Below, in pieces: positions 24,015 through 34,228 of a stretch of 64,000 nt of DNA. Position 1 is the first letter of the stretch. Each line of letters opens with the position of its first letter. The notes beneath the pieces were generated by a model. It was not told the DNA's origin and ran no database searches. It saw only the letters and a program-made list of their open reading frames with translations. The stretch is from Labyrinthula sp. Ha (lineage: Eukaryota > Sar > Bigyra > Labyrinthulida > Labyrinthulaceae): positions 434,001-498,000 of the forward strand of contig JAALGZ010000024.1 of NCBI GenBank assembly GCA_015227615.1, given 5' to 3'. The position numbers and the translations under genes were made by a program.

Positions 24015-26611
24015 TTGTATTTACTACGTGATTTTAGTATTATTGCAAGATAGATGCTTATAGACTAAATAGTTGAACAGGAAATGCATAGTAATTAAAA
24101 GCAATTGAACGAAAATCCTTCATAGTATCTCAAATTTTGTTTTGAACCAGATTGGTTGAATATTTGGGTAATATTAAATTTTGCATAAAGAACAGCTTTG
24201 GAGGCCATTAATTACCTAAAATTTATAATTAGGTGAAATCTAACTTTATATTCTAGTAGTAGGGGTTTAAATCGTATCGACCTCCAATATTTCTTCTTGG
24301 GACTTTAGTACTCTTGTTATTATTCTTCATATATTATTATTTTGCTTTTAGTAGATAGAAATATGAAATTTCAGATGTCACATTATTATAACCCTTGTGG
24401 ATGAAATGCCTCCGTTATTTCTTGGTACTCGTTGGAGTTGATTAGAGAAAAAGAGAACATGTACGAAATATTCTTTCTGTACCAAAATGACTCAGTAACC
24501 CTAAGATTAACTTAATTCTTATCATACAGAATCTTCTTTAATATTAGTCTTACACTGTTTTGGTTACTTAGGTAATTCCCAACTTTGAGTTCCTATTTAA
24601 TTATTTCTACCAATAAACTTAAAGTAGAAATAAACCCCTCATACCTGCAGAGATTTGTGGATAGATTGAAAACTGTTAATTCGTTAGTAGAAATAATTTT
24701 GGAGATGTTTTCAATTTGCGAGAGATCCTGAAAAACTCCACACTATGGGAAAATCAAAGGATAAGATGGACACTCAGCCTTTATTATTTTTTCACTAAGT
24801 GGAATGGAAAATACTCTAAACATTCTCAGCAAGTGCTCACACTTTCACAGTTAAATTTTGAAATGTTTTCTAAAAATTATATGCTTAGAGACAGAAACTG
24901 AATTGGACAATATTTTCAAAATTAAAATTTGAAATTTTGCTCGAGAACTACGATTCTGAGGAAATATACATATATTCCTTATGCTCTGGTTTCCTTTACC
25001 AGGGTTTGTAAATGTACAAATTCTGTCCCTATGACACAGAGGCACTGGGTTTTTAGTATAGCCCCATTTTTTTTCTTAGAATTGAAACTATATCTATTAT
25101 TGTAGCATAGTAATCATACTAGTTTATAAAATGCTCTAGATGTATTACATTCGACAACATCACTCTAAGTCCTGCATGGTTTACCCACATTCTATAAAGA
25201 ACTGATAGATTTGAGAAAGCCCTTGTATCCCCAGATTACTTTCTAATTATTTTCTTATCTTTACTTGAGGTCAGAGCTATATTTTTTAAAGATTAAGGTT
25301 AAATTTAGGGTTAATGTTCTAGTAGGAAAACGACAATGGTCTCTTTACAAAGTTCTTTCAATTTATCATGATAGTAAATGCTAACGGAATTTAGCCATGC
25401 TTATATTCTTGAGCTTGGAGACACTGTTATCCTAAGTATATTAACTAAAGTATATTTTCGCTAAGCAATAAAAAGATATGAATGGCATTATGATAGAATA
25501 GAGTAAATATCAGATGTATTCATGCAATATTATGGGTTATCAACATATTAGTAATAGCCATACTTGGACGTAGCAGATTTATTTTTTTTTGAAAACCTAG
25601 ATAATATCATAAAAATGACATAGAAACAGATAGACAGTAAAAACAGGTGATATCCAGGGACCAGCAATAAACTACAAGGTGATAGCTCTATATATAGTAA
25701 GTGTGAAACCTTGGACGACGACAATTATAGTTGACCAAACTTTTGTATTTTAACGTAATCGATTCATCTCTTTATTCTCTTCTTGGTATCATAACATTAG
25801 GCAGACAGGTAGGTTGCTCTATTTAGCTTTCTCTATATCACTTAAAAATTGAAAAAGGCTCGTTACTTTCCTTGTCCCCTATATGAACGATCGCCTGTTG
25901 GGTTATTCTTACAGAGTTAATGAACATACCGTACATAACACAGTACTTTAGTTTTAGCGCAAATGAGCTCCTGGGATATTTAATGACTCAATAATTGTCA
26001 ATACTTGGATTAATGGTTTTATCGATGAGGTAAGTATACTCTTATGATTTAAGAAGCGTGCATTGATGTTCTACTAATACCCGGCTTACTATTGATCTAG
26101 GGGTTTTAATAATTAAGCGAACAAGGCTCCACAGGGACTTTGTGCATTAAAGTTACAATAAATTTATTTTCAAAAATAGAATTTGATAATCTTAAGGGTA
26201 ACTTGCACTGCCAAGGCATAAGAAGATGAAGATAGAGTTGTTAGGAGTAACACTCGATTCTTTGGAAACGAGAAGAGTATTGTGCAGCAAGATTATGAAT
26301 AAATTAATTCTTTATGCTTTCAAACATTAGTTTTAACTTATTTAATAGATTGCATAGTTGGCGCTATATTCAATTATTAATCTGATGAGCACTTTTACTA
26401 AATATAGGCGCAACTAATCTTAGACTTTTATGTTTGGTTACGATTGAATTAGTGTCCTTTCGATACATAGCTTGTATTCTCTATTTTCTTATCTAATCAT
26501 TCTCTCTTCACATTATCTTACTGCAAATGCTAATCTCTGATGTTATTTACTAGTTTTTGAATGTTGCTCTACATGTAACAGTGTCGCGGCCAGCGGAACA
26601 GGGTATTGAGA

Positions 26612-26628
26612 ATTCCTCGTTGAGGAAT
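26612..26628. repeat. short perfect inverted repeat (hairpin)
   Basis: ATTCCTC, a GTT loop, then GAGGAAT. It sits in a locally GC-richer patch (26582-26635) inside an AT-rich desert. No flanking gene explains it, and it may be chance. Confidence 0.4.
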
Positions 26629-27443
26629 GGAGGACTCATGCATCCAAATTTACTCATAAGAAATTTAAAAAGTTTATTTTTCTCTAAAAAACTTATTTAA
26701 AAAACTTAAAATTGTCGATGTAATTCACAATCAACTCCTTATTTCTGATTCCATGACTCAAAAATTGTTGATCTTTCCCTCTCTCCTAACTCGAGAAGAC
26801 AGAGTTAATTTGTCATTCTAGAATCCCAAAACAGCGTTAGAATACAAAGGAATAGATATTACTTATCTAAGGTTTATATAAAAAAGTTTGCTTGATATAT
26901 TCTGATTAATAATAATTAATATTGGCAAAACTAGTTTGATTAGGTATTGGCAATCAATTGTTTAATACTACAAGGTATACACATTTATCCCTGGGGAAAA
27001 TGAGAAAGAATAACGTTTTAATTTTCTTACCGTATATAAAATTACTTATATGGTCGTTTTTTCTTGGAATGATTTGGACAAACGATATAGCTGGACGACA
27101 TGACCCATTTCTTCAGCGTTTTTACGAGAAGCAAAGTTGAAACATACATTCTTTGGTCCTTTGAGCCAGTTTTGTGATAAATATCTAATGTAAGTATGAA
27201 TAAATCCATAATAATTATATCAGAATAAATGCAAAGTTTTCTCTTGGAAAATCAGAATCAAGACCAATACCAAGAAGAATATTGATAGGTTTTATTAAAC
27301 CCTATGTCTAGTTCTCATCCCTTACACAATAAGATTGATATCCAAAACCATTCATATACATTTTATTCCTCATATTGTTCATCAATGCCTGAAATATTTC
27401 TATATTAAGAACTTTTTCTCTCTTTGCCCCTAATTAAATTTTG

Positions 27444-27447
27444 TTTC
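27444..27447. repeat. 4-bp target-site duplication, left (TTTC)
   Basis: TTTC directly precedes the 5' LTR and recurs directly after the 3' LTR (34060-34063). A 4-bp duplication is in the range made by Ty3-type integrases. Confidence 0.65.
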
Positions 27448-27631
27448 TGTTCTGTAGTTGTAATAGCAGTTACCTAGTTTGAACATATACATCTTTTTAC
27501 TATATTCCAATCATTAACTTTTAGAACTGTCATAAAAAAAGTTTTCCCTAAGCAAATTTTCTCAAATGTGCAAGTTTATTAAGGGTCATAGTTATTATAA
27601 AGTTAGTACAAGACTATAAAAAAGCCGAATA
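27448..27631 (+). repeat. 5' LTR (184 bp)
   Basis: It begins TGTTCTG and ends GCCGAATA. Aligned by eye without gaps to 33876-34059, it differs at about 10 of 184 positions (about 95% identity), 7 of them transitions. Confidence 0.92.
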
Positions 27632-27648
27632 TTGATCAATATCGGGCT
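27623..27648. repeat. imperfect palindrome across the 5' LTR / internal junction
   Basis: A 26-bp inverted repeat is centred on GATC: 11 of 13 positions pair, with two adjacent mismatches. Its left arm is the end of the LTR and its right arm is where a primer-binding site is expected. No TGG typical of a tRNA-primed site follows the LTR. Confidence 0.7.
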
Positions 27649-27666
27649 AAATTGTACGAGATTGAG

Positions 27667-28566
27667 ATGAGTAAGAAAGATTTCTCCGATTTGTTTGAGA
27701 AATTAACTCAAGTTTTGGATGCCGTCCAAGTGTCGCAAGAGGCGCTACGAAGAGTTAAGTAGCCTATGCTTCCGGAAGAAAAGGATCCCAATTTTGATGT
27801 AGACTTACTGAAGGAATTAGATCCTAAGAAGATTGATCGACTGATCATTCAATACAGGAGACTCTCCAGTAGGCAGCAAAAACGTGTTAATATAGAACAG
27901 AAACTGGTTTTGGTGCCTTTTGAGCACTTCTAGCAGTTGGATAAAGCGAAGAGCAATGATGATATAATCGCCCATCTGAAAGTATTGAGGGATGAAGCTC
28001 GTAAGCAGGATCTAGGTGCGCCTGACCGCATGATAGCCAAAAATATCGATTTTCAAGTGGGAATGAGGGAGGAAAATGCTGTGGCAATAATGTTTACCAA
28101 GGTTAAAAAGTTACTTGCCTTGATGCCGGAGAGTTGCGCTAAATCCAAGAAGAAAATCGCGCTGGCAATTTTAAAAAAGTTACCTAAGTATTTTTGGGTC
28201 AGCAGTGAGGATCTTATACTTAAGCCAGAGTTGCTAGAGTTGGATCACAAGAACCTGCAAAATTATTTGCTACAATGCATACCACCCTCTAGGGTACGCA
28301 AAGTAATGAAAAAAGGTTTACCTTTTGTCAATGATTTACACGAGATGCGAACAAAGAAGGTTTCAGCTTGTACTGTATTTCCCACCATTTCTGCAAAACC
28401 AAATATTACCAAGTCCAAAGTAGACGAGCCCTGCTTATTTTGCCGTAATTATAGTCATCCAGAGAGGAGATGTTCTATTAAGAAAAATGCAAAAGGAGAT
28501 GGTAAAGATGTATCGTCCCCATTGCCATTACCTGCTAAAGATATTATGGATAAATGGAGGATATAG
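27667..28566 (+). pseudogene. gag (capsid/nucleocapsid) of the LTR element
   Basis: The frame opens at ATG 27667, only 35 bp after the LTR. TAG codons at 27760 and 27931 interrupt it, and a third TAG at 28564 ends it; the intervening protein is otherwise coherent and highly charged. Near the end is a CCHC zinc knuckle (CLFCRNYSHPERRC, spacing C-x2-C-x4-H-x4-C, 28432-28473) typical of nucleocapsids. The middle is helical Lys/Leu-rich, as in capsid domains. Confidence 0.75.
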
Positions 28567-28649
28567 TTTCAGGGAAAACGAACAGAACAGCGGAAATCTA
28601 AGCTAAAAAATAAGGAAAACCACCTGAGAATACAGCCACACGTAAAGAT

Positions 28650-29633
28650 GTGGAAACTAACTACGTCGATGTGGACCAATCCATGGCCCAGCCTTCGGTT
28701 TTGACTACGGTTAGCTGGAAGTGTGATGCAAAAATGAGTTTTAGATGCAAAGGAGAGAAGTTGTTAGTAGATGGAATGTTGGACTCTGGAACAGGCATCA
28801 CTGCGGAACCACGTTGGTTAGTTGAGAAGATGTGTGAGAAAGTTTTTCCAGTTGAAGAGTCTACGCGTGTAAAAGTAACCAATGGTTGTTTCCATGAGGT
28901 GCTTCTAGTAGGAGTTATTAGGCCTACTGTGGTCATAAATGGGCTAGTATAATATGATTTGGGCCCGGTGAAGTGTTTGCTAGTTGAGGGTGTGAAGTTG
29001 TGGAGTAAGTTGTTGATTGGGTTTGATATCCTAGAGAGACATGGGATTATCCCTATGCAGATGTTGTTCGATAAGATTAAGACCAAGCAGACTGACCCTA
29101 TTGAAGTTAACGCCACTCAGCTGGAAACTAAGAAATCAACTCGTGAGTTAAGCGACTGGTTCATATCTTCTTTCACTTCATCTAAAAATAAAAGTCAGCA
29201 AGATCTTGATATCCAAATCACGGAGGCGGAGATGGAGCAGTCTGAGAAAGAACCCTATGTTATAAAAAGAAGAGCTCTCTTTAGGGATGAAGCTGTTACC
29301 TTCGATCCACAAGAAGATTCCTTTGTTGATGATGATTTGGATATTGGAGGTAATTTGGATGTCAACGTTGAAGAGGATGTTGCGAGGTTACGACATACTC
29401 TGCAAGATAAGGTGAATCAAAATAAAGATAAATACATGTACCACCAGTGGAGAGAAAAGTTTTTGAAGCTGTTCTTGAATAACGCGGAGGCCTTTGGTGA
29501 CGATTTGAATCCAACGAGGATATTGACATTAAAGCCGATTAAGTGCACGCTTATTCCAAATGCTGATGTTGGTGTCAGAAAATCACATCCTATGGGCCCA
29601 GAAAAAGAAGATTTTCTTCGTTTACGTATCTAA
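28650..29633 (+). pseudogene. pol N-terminal part: retropepsin-like aspartic protease and linker
   Basis: The catalytic DSG is in MLDSGTGI (Asp codon 28782-28784). The C-terminal half of the retropepsin fold (LLIGFDILERHGI) follows in the same frame after a TAA at 28950-28952. A charged linker then leads to TAA 29631-29633, beyond which the same frame enters the reverse transcriptase. Confidence 0.72.
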
Positions 29634-29639
29634 AAGATC

Positions 29640-30420
29640 CTAAAAAATAAGATTATTGCTCCAAATCGAAACCCGGTTCACTCTATGATGAACTTGGGTG
29701 TTCCGAAAGCGGGGCCAAAAAAGTACAGGTTTGTAATGAATTTTCACCCCTTGAATGTAGTGACGAAGAAGATAAATTCCACGTTGCCGAATATAGAGAG
29801 TCAATTGGGAAAAGCGCGAGGTTCCGCGTTTTTGGATAATACGATTTACTTTCAGGTTTTGACTAATTTTCTACAGATAAAAAAAGTCAACCTTTATTTA
29901 CTTTCAATACACCATGGGGTCTTTATTATAGGTTTTTAGGCGCACCACAAGGATGATGTAACACCCCCGTCGTTTTTTAGTGAACGTATTATTTGTGAGG
30001 TCCTCAAATCACAAAAAATATTTTTACCAAAACGTTACAGTGGATAGACGATACAGTTCTTCTAGGAGATACGATTCAAGAATTTTACGACAATACACGG
30101 AAGTTTTTAGAGGGATTAAAACAAAAAAAATACGCTTAAATATCGACAAGTACCGGTTCATAAGCGACAACGCTGTATTTTGTGGGCATAAACTCACTCA
30201 AAAGGATCCCAGACCGGATGACTGTTATGCTAAAAACCCTTTAAGCAGAAAACGTCCCCAATACACTTATGAGTTAGCTCAGATGATTTCACACCTAATT
30301 GGATTGTAGAAGTTTTACCGGAGTTTTCAGAAGTGAGAACCCTAATTACGACGGACAATAAGATAACTGGGAAGCTTAAGACACTGGAACGTAAAAAGAT
30401 CCCCGTTAAATAGACTGACA
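29640..30420 (+). pseudogene. reverse transcriptase of the LTR element
   Basis: RT blocks are visible in alternating frames: YRFVMNFHPLN (finger region), TPWGLYYRFLGAPQG (the family's FxTPfGLyxF...PfG block), the active site WIDD at 30041-30052 (usually Y/F-x-D-D), FCGHKLT, then a thumb-region block GL-x-KFYR with TAG (30307-30309) at the x. Frameshifts fall near an A7 run around 29880 and before the WIDD motif. Confidence 0.82.
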
Positions 30421-30479
30421 CTTTCAAAGATGTCTACAAGAGATTTATTGAACTACTGGAAGATTGTCTTCATACAACT

Positions 30480-30925
30480 CTTGATTATTATGATCCACAG
30501 AAACATATAATAATATTTGTAGATGCAAGCGAAAGATTCTGGAGTTACTATCTTTGCCAGACTGATGAAGAGATACATGTTAAGAACCCTATTTTAGCAA
30601 GCTTTCACGTTATTGAAATATCTTCTGGATACTTTAAAGGCAGTCAATTGGATTGTCATATAAGCAGTAAAGAGTTGTTTCCTGTTATTGAAGCGGACCG
30701 GAAGTTTGCATACATGTTAAGGGGCAATTTTAAAAGGAAGATCCTATTTACGGATCGTAAAAACTTGGTTTATATTTTAAACCCGCAGCTCTGTTCTAAA
30801 AAAGCTTATGCAGAGAGGCTAACCCATTGGGATGTGGCTTTCCAGTAGATTGCGTTAGAAGTTTCCACATAGAAGGGAAGCGAAATTTGGCTGCAGATAT
30901 CCTATCTAGGTGGCCAAATCTTGAA
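30480..30925 (+). pseudogene. RNase H of the LTR element
   Basis: Catalytic positions are visible: FVDAS near 30515-30530, SSKELFPVIEA (second acidic residue), TDRKNLVY (third), and the family C-terminal signature FHIEGKRNLAADILSRWP near 30860-30915. TAG at 30846 and a frameshift just after it interrupt the frame. Confidence 0.82.
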
Positions 30926-31029
30926 TATGAAGTATCTACTCTAGAAATGTTTGCAGTGGAAACAATGCTAGAACAGGAAGACTATCTTAGAAAACTTGAT
31001 GAAAGTTGTATTTCTTGGAGATCTCCTTC

Positions 31030-32172
31030 AAGTTTAGCAGTTTGACCGGTAATGGATGAATTATATGCCAAGAAGCTGCAAGAAAAGGATCTAAAAAAGA
31101 ACTTGAATAAGATTTTGGAAAATAAGAATAAAATTATTCTGACAAGAAGTCTTATCTTGCCTGCTGTGGTACATGGTCATCTTCGTTTCAATCATGGGCA
31201 AAGGAAGTGGAAAAGAAATAGTTGACAAATTCTTATGTTTTACATTCAGATGATTTAAAGGAGGTTTTGAAAACTTCATGGCTCAAATTTAGGTGACAGT
31301 GTTTGCACTGTCAGAAAGCTGTTCATTTAGTCAAGAGGCCATTCAATCTAACGAAACTGGCTACTAGAACAAGGCAAATCCTTCTGTCTGGTTACTTGTA
31401 CCTAAGTAAGAAGGAAGGTTATTTATTGACATTGATTGATTAACTATCTCGTGTAACAGTGTTATTGCACTGTCAATCAGCTAATACTGAAAATGTAGTG
31501 AAAATATTATGGAAGCTTAATAGTTTTTATGAATTAGATGAGAACTTCTTATTGGTTTCTAATCAGGGTTCACATTTTATGAACCAGGTGGTCGATTTAT
31601 TTTTGAAGCAGAGTGGTGGTGCTCGTTATTTTACATGTGCGTATGCGCGGTTTACGAATGGCAGCATCGAGATGCAGAATAGAACTATCCTGAAGCATAT
31701 TAGATCCTTATTATCTGAATTTGGGTTGCCAAGAAAGAGTTGGCCAGATGTGGTTGATAGGGTGCAGTATTTTTTAAATGCTAACCCAATGCGTTTAAGA
31801 GGCAACCTAACTCCGCTCCAGATAATCATGGGCAAAGAGCCAGGTGAAAATAGTATTGGCAAACCGATGGGCTTAGATTTTACCACGGAGAAATTGATGG
31901 ATTTGAATACGTTGGTGGAAGAACTAATGGTTAAATTGGAAAAATATCAGGTTAGGTCCTTTAAATACGCCACTCACATGAAAGAGGATCAGAATGCAAG
32001 ATACAATGATAATGTAAAGACAGGAGTACTTAATTTTGCGACTGGAGAGTATGTGATGATGAGTAAACCAGTTAAATATGAGAAGGTGAAACCTCAATGG
32101 GTTGGACCTTATCAAGCAGTGAAGACCTGCAGTGAACATGTTTACTTAATTCGTTCATTAGATGGAGATTAG
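31030..32172 (+). pseudogene. integrase of the LTR element
   Basis: Remnants of an HHCC zinc domain (HGHLRFNHG; CLHCQKAVHL near 31300) precede the DDE core: LTLID then LSR (first Asp, TAA directly after at 31441), SNQGSHF (second position, usual Asp replaced by Asn), and NGSIEMQNR (catalytic Glu). The FLNANPMR...LTPLQIIMG block and the basic pre-chromodomain segment follow. TGA at 31043 and 31294 and TAG at 32170 are further lesions. Confidence 0.82.
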
Positions 32173-32829
32173 TTCGAGGTTCATGCAACAAGGTTGATGT
32201 TTTTCGCTCCCTCCACGTTCCTACCAAACGCTGCGACGAAAGCAGTTTATCTCAATGACGCTGGTAAATTGGAAGTTAAAGAGTTGTGTGGTTTGAGAAA
32301 ATGTAGGAAGCAGATAGAGGTGAAAGTTTGGTGGCGAGGATTCAATAAAGAAAGCGATAAAACTTGGGAACCAGTTGTGACGATAGCTGAAGACCTTCCA
32401 GATGTAGTAATAGAGTATTTGAGAAGTCAAACATCGTTGTTGGCCAAGGAGACGTTGCTAATGCTGTCAAGATTATTTGATTTGGGTGCATCGGCTACGA
32501 CAAGTGTGGTAGGGGTATGTTCGGTTGGAGTCAATTATGATTTGATTACTGTACCAGCTGATGATGAGGTTGCATTCAAAGTGGGTTGGTCGAAAGCTGA
32601 GAAAGAGTTACTACGTCAGTGTGTTAAGAAATACGCTCTTGGGAGTTTTCAAGAATATGCTAGACACCTCCCATCTATGAATCGTCAGCAACTCTATGGA
32701 ATGCTGCAAAAGTTGTGTGTTAAAAAAAGCGGCGAGAAGTTACCTAGGGATGCATTTGGATCTCGTGGAAGTTCGCAAGAAGAATATGGATGCATATGGT
32801 TGTGCGTACTATGTGAAAAGGAAGTTTAG
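32173..32829 (+). pseudogene. integrase tail: chromodomain followed by a Myb/SANT-like domain
   Basis: In the integrase frame, FEVHATRL is the usual link to a chromodomain. The chromodomain core VKVWWRGFNKESDKTWEP lies near 32320-32375 and should target integration to specific chromatin. About 60 residues later GWSKAEKELLRQCVKKYALG...YARHLPSMNRQQLYGML (32584-32705) has the three-helix, regularly spaced hydrophobic pattern of Myb/SANT domains. A frameshift follows at about 32750-32820. The chromodomain call is firm; the Myb call is by pattern only. Confidence 0.62.
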
Positions 32830-33852
32830 TTCCTCTAAGTTGGTTAGACTGCAAAGATTTTTCACTATATTAAAATATCACAAGATGCATTGCAGATTGA
32901 AAAGAAAAGCTAATTAGTATCAAGTCATGCAGTATTATGATGTAGAAGAATACGAAGGGCCGAGAAATTATGTAATGAAACTACGTTTGGGTAAAGAATT
33001 GGACAATATATATCCACCGGTAGCTAGGCGTGATGTCGCTGTTGAATTGCCCAAGTAGGAAAATAAATTGATTGAAGCACATGATTACCATATTGAGAAG
33101 AAAGTACTGATAAAATATCCAGATGAGATAAACCATAAACTGCAGGATGATGTGAAACTGGGACAGTTAGATAAGTTTAACGTGCCCGACGTAGGAGTTT
33201 CTCTGGATGAATATATTAGCAACTTATTTTGGTTGAGGTGCATGTTCGTTAAGAAAGCTTATTGGATTCAACCTGTAGCTTCAATTAAGATGGTTAAAGA
33301 TGTTAGAAGTTTCTTGAAGAATAACCAAGAGCGAGTTGACGTCTTATTGATAGACCCACCATATTCTTGGTGTGGACCCAATCCAACTCGCGGACCTGCT
33401 CATCAGTATGGCACTTTAAGCTATCACGAAATTACCAACCAACCGTTGGGAAAAGCTGTGGCTAATACCTTGGTAGCTGTCTGGACTATTACTTCGAAAA
33501 AAAAATGTTGTTTTAGAAATGTTTAAGCAGCAGAATATTGAATATTTGGACAGGATTGTATGGATAAAAACCACAATAGTGGGTAAGTTGAGGTCAAGTT
33601 TAGGGCGGCTGACACAAAAATGCACGGAAGAGTTGATATTTGGGAAAGTTAAAGAATTCCAAGAAGCAATCTTAAGTATGAACTTTGGAAAGGAATGTTG
33701 TATTATTTCCCGTATTAGGAAATTGCAGAAAGCCGCGTTACTTCAAAGAGTTGATTGACTCTAAGTTCGAGAAAGGTGCTAAAAAATTGAAATTATTTGT
33801 GAGAAAGAATAATTTGGCAAATGATTGGAAGTCTGTAGGTTTACAGCTATAA
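32830..33852 (+). pseudogene. MT-A70-family adenine-N6 methyltransferase encoded by the LTR element
   Basis: Read in pieces: VDVLLIDPPYSWCG with the catalytic DPPY at 33353-33364 (DPPW in most MT-A70 enzymes), a Y-x-x-L-S-x-x-E-I helix and VWTIT strand as in METTL3/4/14 relatives, WIKTT near 33560, LGRLTQKCTEELIFGK, then the family C-terminal signature KKLKLFVRKN...WKSVG, ending at TAA 33850-33852. Breaks: TAG at 32915 and 33056, a shift in an A9 run at 33497-33505 and another shift near 33725-33740. It ends 23 bp before the 3' LTR, so it is the last domain of the element. Expected activity in an intact relative: N6-adenine methylation of DNA or RNA; which one cannot be told here. Confidence 0.78.
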
Positions 33853-33866
33853 TGTCAAACGTAGTC

Positions 33867-33872
33867 AAGGGG
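33867..33872 (+). other. candidate polypurine tract (AAGGGG)
   Basis: A short purine run ends 3 bp before the 3' LTR, where plus-strand synthesis is primed in LTR elements. It is short for a polypurine tract, but it is the only purine run at the right place. Confidence 0.45.
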
Positions 33873-33875
33873 CAA

Positions 33876-34059
33876 TGTTCTGCAATTGTAATATCAGTTG
33901 CCTAGTTTGGACATATACATCGTTTTGCTATATTCTAATCATTAACTTTTAGAACTGTCATAAAAAAAGTTTTCCCTAAGCAAGTTTTCTCAAATGTGCA
34001 AGTTTATTAAGGGTCATAGTTATTATAAAGTTATTACAAGACTATAAAAAAGCCGAATA
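33876..34059 (+). repeat. 3' LTR (184 bp)
   Basis: Same length and termini as the 5' LTR, no gaps, about 10 substitutions. It ends 169 bp before the ATG of the next gene and so occupies its promoter region. Confidence 0.92.
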
Positions 34060-34063
34060 TTTC
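34060..34063. repeat. 4-bp target-site duplication, right (TTTC)
   Basis: Matches 27444-27447 exactly. Confidence 0.65.
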
Positions 34064-34228
34064 TTTAAAAGGAACAGTAAATAGTTTTCGTATGAAACTA
34101 AATACCAATGGTGCATTACTATAGGAATTGTATAAAATTCCGTTACAAAGAAAACAAGCAATCAAGAATCTTAGAAACTCTTTAGATTCCAGGAAACAAG
34201 ATCACATATTGTACTCAAAACAAGCATA

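Larger units (their letters stand above)
19210..27443. other. gene-poor interval
   Basis: About 8.2 kb with no confidently recognised gene. It holds one small candidate ORF (20696-20881, listed separately), an AT microsatellite near 24.0 kb and a short perfect hairpin near 26.6 kb. No tRNA, rRNA or transposon termini were recognised. Confidence 0.5.
27448..34059 (+). mobile_element. Ty3/gypsy chromovirus-like LTR retrotransposon carrying Myb and MT-A70 methyltransferase cargo (dead copy)
   Basis: Two 184-bp direct repeats in the same orientation bound a 6.6-kb unit, with TTTC target duplications outside. Domain order: gag with a CCHC knuckle, aspartic protease (DSG), reverse transcriptase (WIDD active site), RNase H, zinc-binding then core integrase, chromodomain, Myb/SANT-like domain, MT-A70-like adenine methyltransferase, purine tract, 3' LTR. 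RT before integrase places it in Ty3/Metaviridae, and the chromodomain puts it among chromoviruses. The reading frames are broken by about 13 in-frame stops, mostly TAG, and several single-base frameshifts, so this copy cannot act by itself. The element's third positions look less AT-rich than those of host genes. Confidence 0.92.

Noticed and set aside
27448-34059. Possibility that TAG is a sense codon in this organism
   Set aside because: Long host genes such as the 890-residue aminopeptidase contain no in-frame TAG, and the element also has frameshifts and other stops, so decay is the better explanation. Kept only as a point to check.
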